64,000 nucleotides of DNA from positions 25,711,501 to 25,775,500 of the forward strand of contig CM053140.1 in the NCBI GenBank assembly GCA_028571685.1, given 5' to 3'. The translations under genes were made by a program, and so were the position numbers. The number at the start of each line of letters is the position of its first letter. Positions within the stretch are counted from its first letter, which is position 1. The notes under the pieces are model-generated. The model was not told the DNA's origin, ran no database searches, and saw nothing but the letters and a program-made list of their open reading frames with translations. Positions 63,860 to 64,000 of this stretch are shown one piece after another. The DNA comes from Heterohyrax brucei (taxonomy: Eukaryota; Chordata; Mammalia; Hyracoidea; Procaviidae).

Positions 63860-64000
63860 CCAAAGAAATTCAAACCCACTGCTGTCAAGTCCAACTGGGC
63901 CAGTGGAGAACGGCCCCATAGAGTTCCCAAGGAGCGCCTGGCGGATTTGAACTGCCAACCATTTAGTTAGCAGACAGAGCACTTAACCTACTACAGCACC
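63860..64000 (-). mobile_element. AfroSINE-like SINE, antisense, cut by window edge
   Basis: Reversed tail, body (gagaacggccccatagagtt), and head (tagttagcagacagagcact then taacctactacagcacc). Confidence 0.8.

Overview
This is eukaryotic, mammalian DNA. Coding sequence is split into short exons with GT/AG borders, and most of the window is interspersed repeats. The repeats point to an afrotherian (elephant-type) genome: tRNA-derived SINEs resembling AfroSINE, very abundant RTE-type non-LTR retrotransposons, mariner transposons and older L1, MIR, MER5 and MaLR-like relics. The species call is inference from recalled repeat families.

Region 1-18,032 (minus strand) carries the first eight coding exons of a CYP4F-type cytochrome P450, a microsomal fatty-acid/eicosanoid omega-hydroxylase family. 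The exons sit at 17835-18032, 15551-15695, 12884-12937, 12664-12791, 10718-10839, 9668-9938, 894-960 and 571-700. They join in frame to 1,115 nt, about 371 codons, with no stop or frameshift and canonical splice sites. The rest of the gene, including the haem-cysteine loop, lies left of the window. The 8.7-kb intron between 9668 and 960 was enlarged by nested transposons: an LTR hit by a minus-strand RTE, itself hit by a plus-strand RTE.

Region 18,033-34,784 has no recognised gene. It holds SINEs, LTRs, an L1 with two later insertions, a near full-length dead mariner (23100-24399) and stretches with nothing recognisable.

Region 34,785-35,751 contains the single-exon coding part of an intact olfactory receptor, best matched to OR2Z1 (314 codons, plus strand), preceded by a splice acceptor and a tiny upstream ORF whose stop overlaps the start codon.

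Region 35,752-64,000 is a repeat graveyard: RTE copies in both orientations, L1 3' ends, solo LTRs, three of the five fold-back mariner elements, many AfroSINE-like copies and a short olfactory-receptor pseudogene relic near 45,265-45,357. No further intact gene was found.

The two genes are transcribed divergently and do not form a pathway; both belong to families clustered on human chromosome 19p13. No new protein system was found. The most unusual signals are the fold-back mariner family, two ~40-bp micro-insertions of a SINE 3' tail with target-site duplications, RTE copies reduced to their two ends, and replacement of the conserved I-helix glutamate of CYP4F by alanine.
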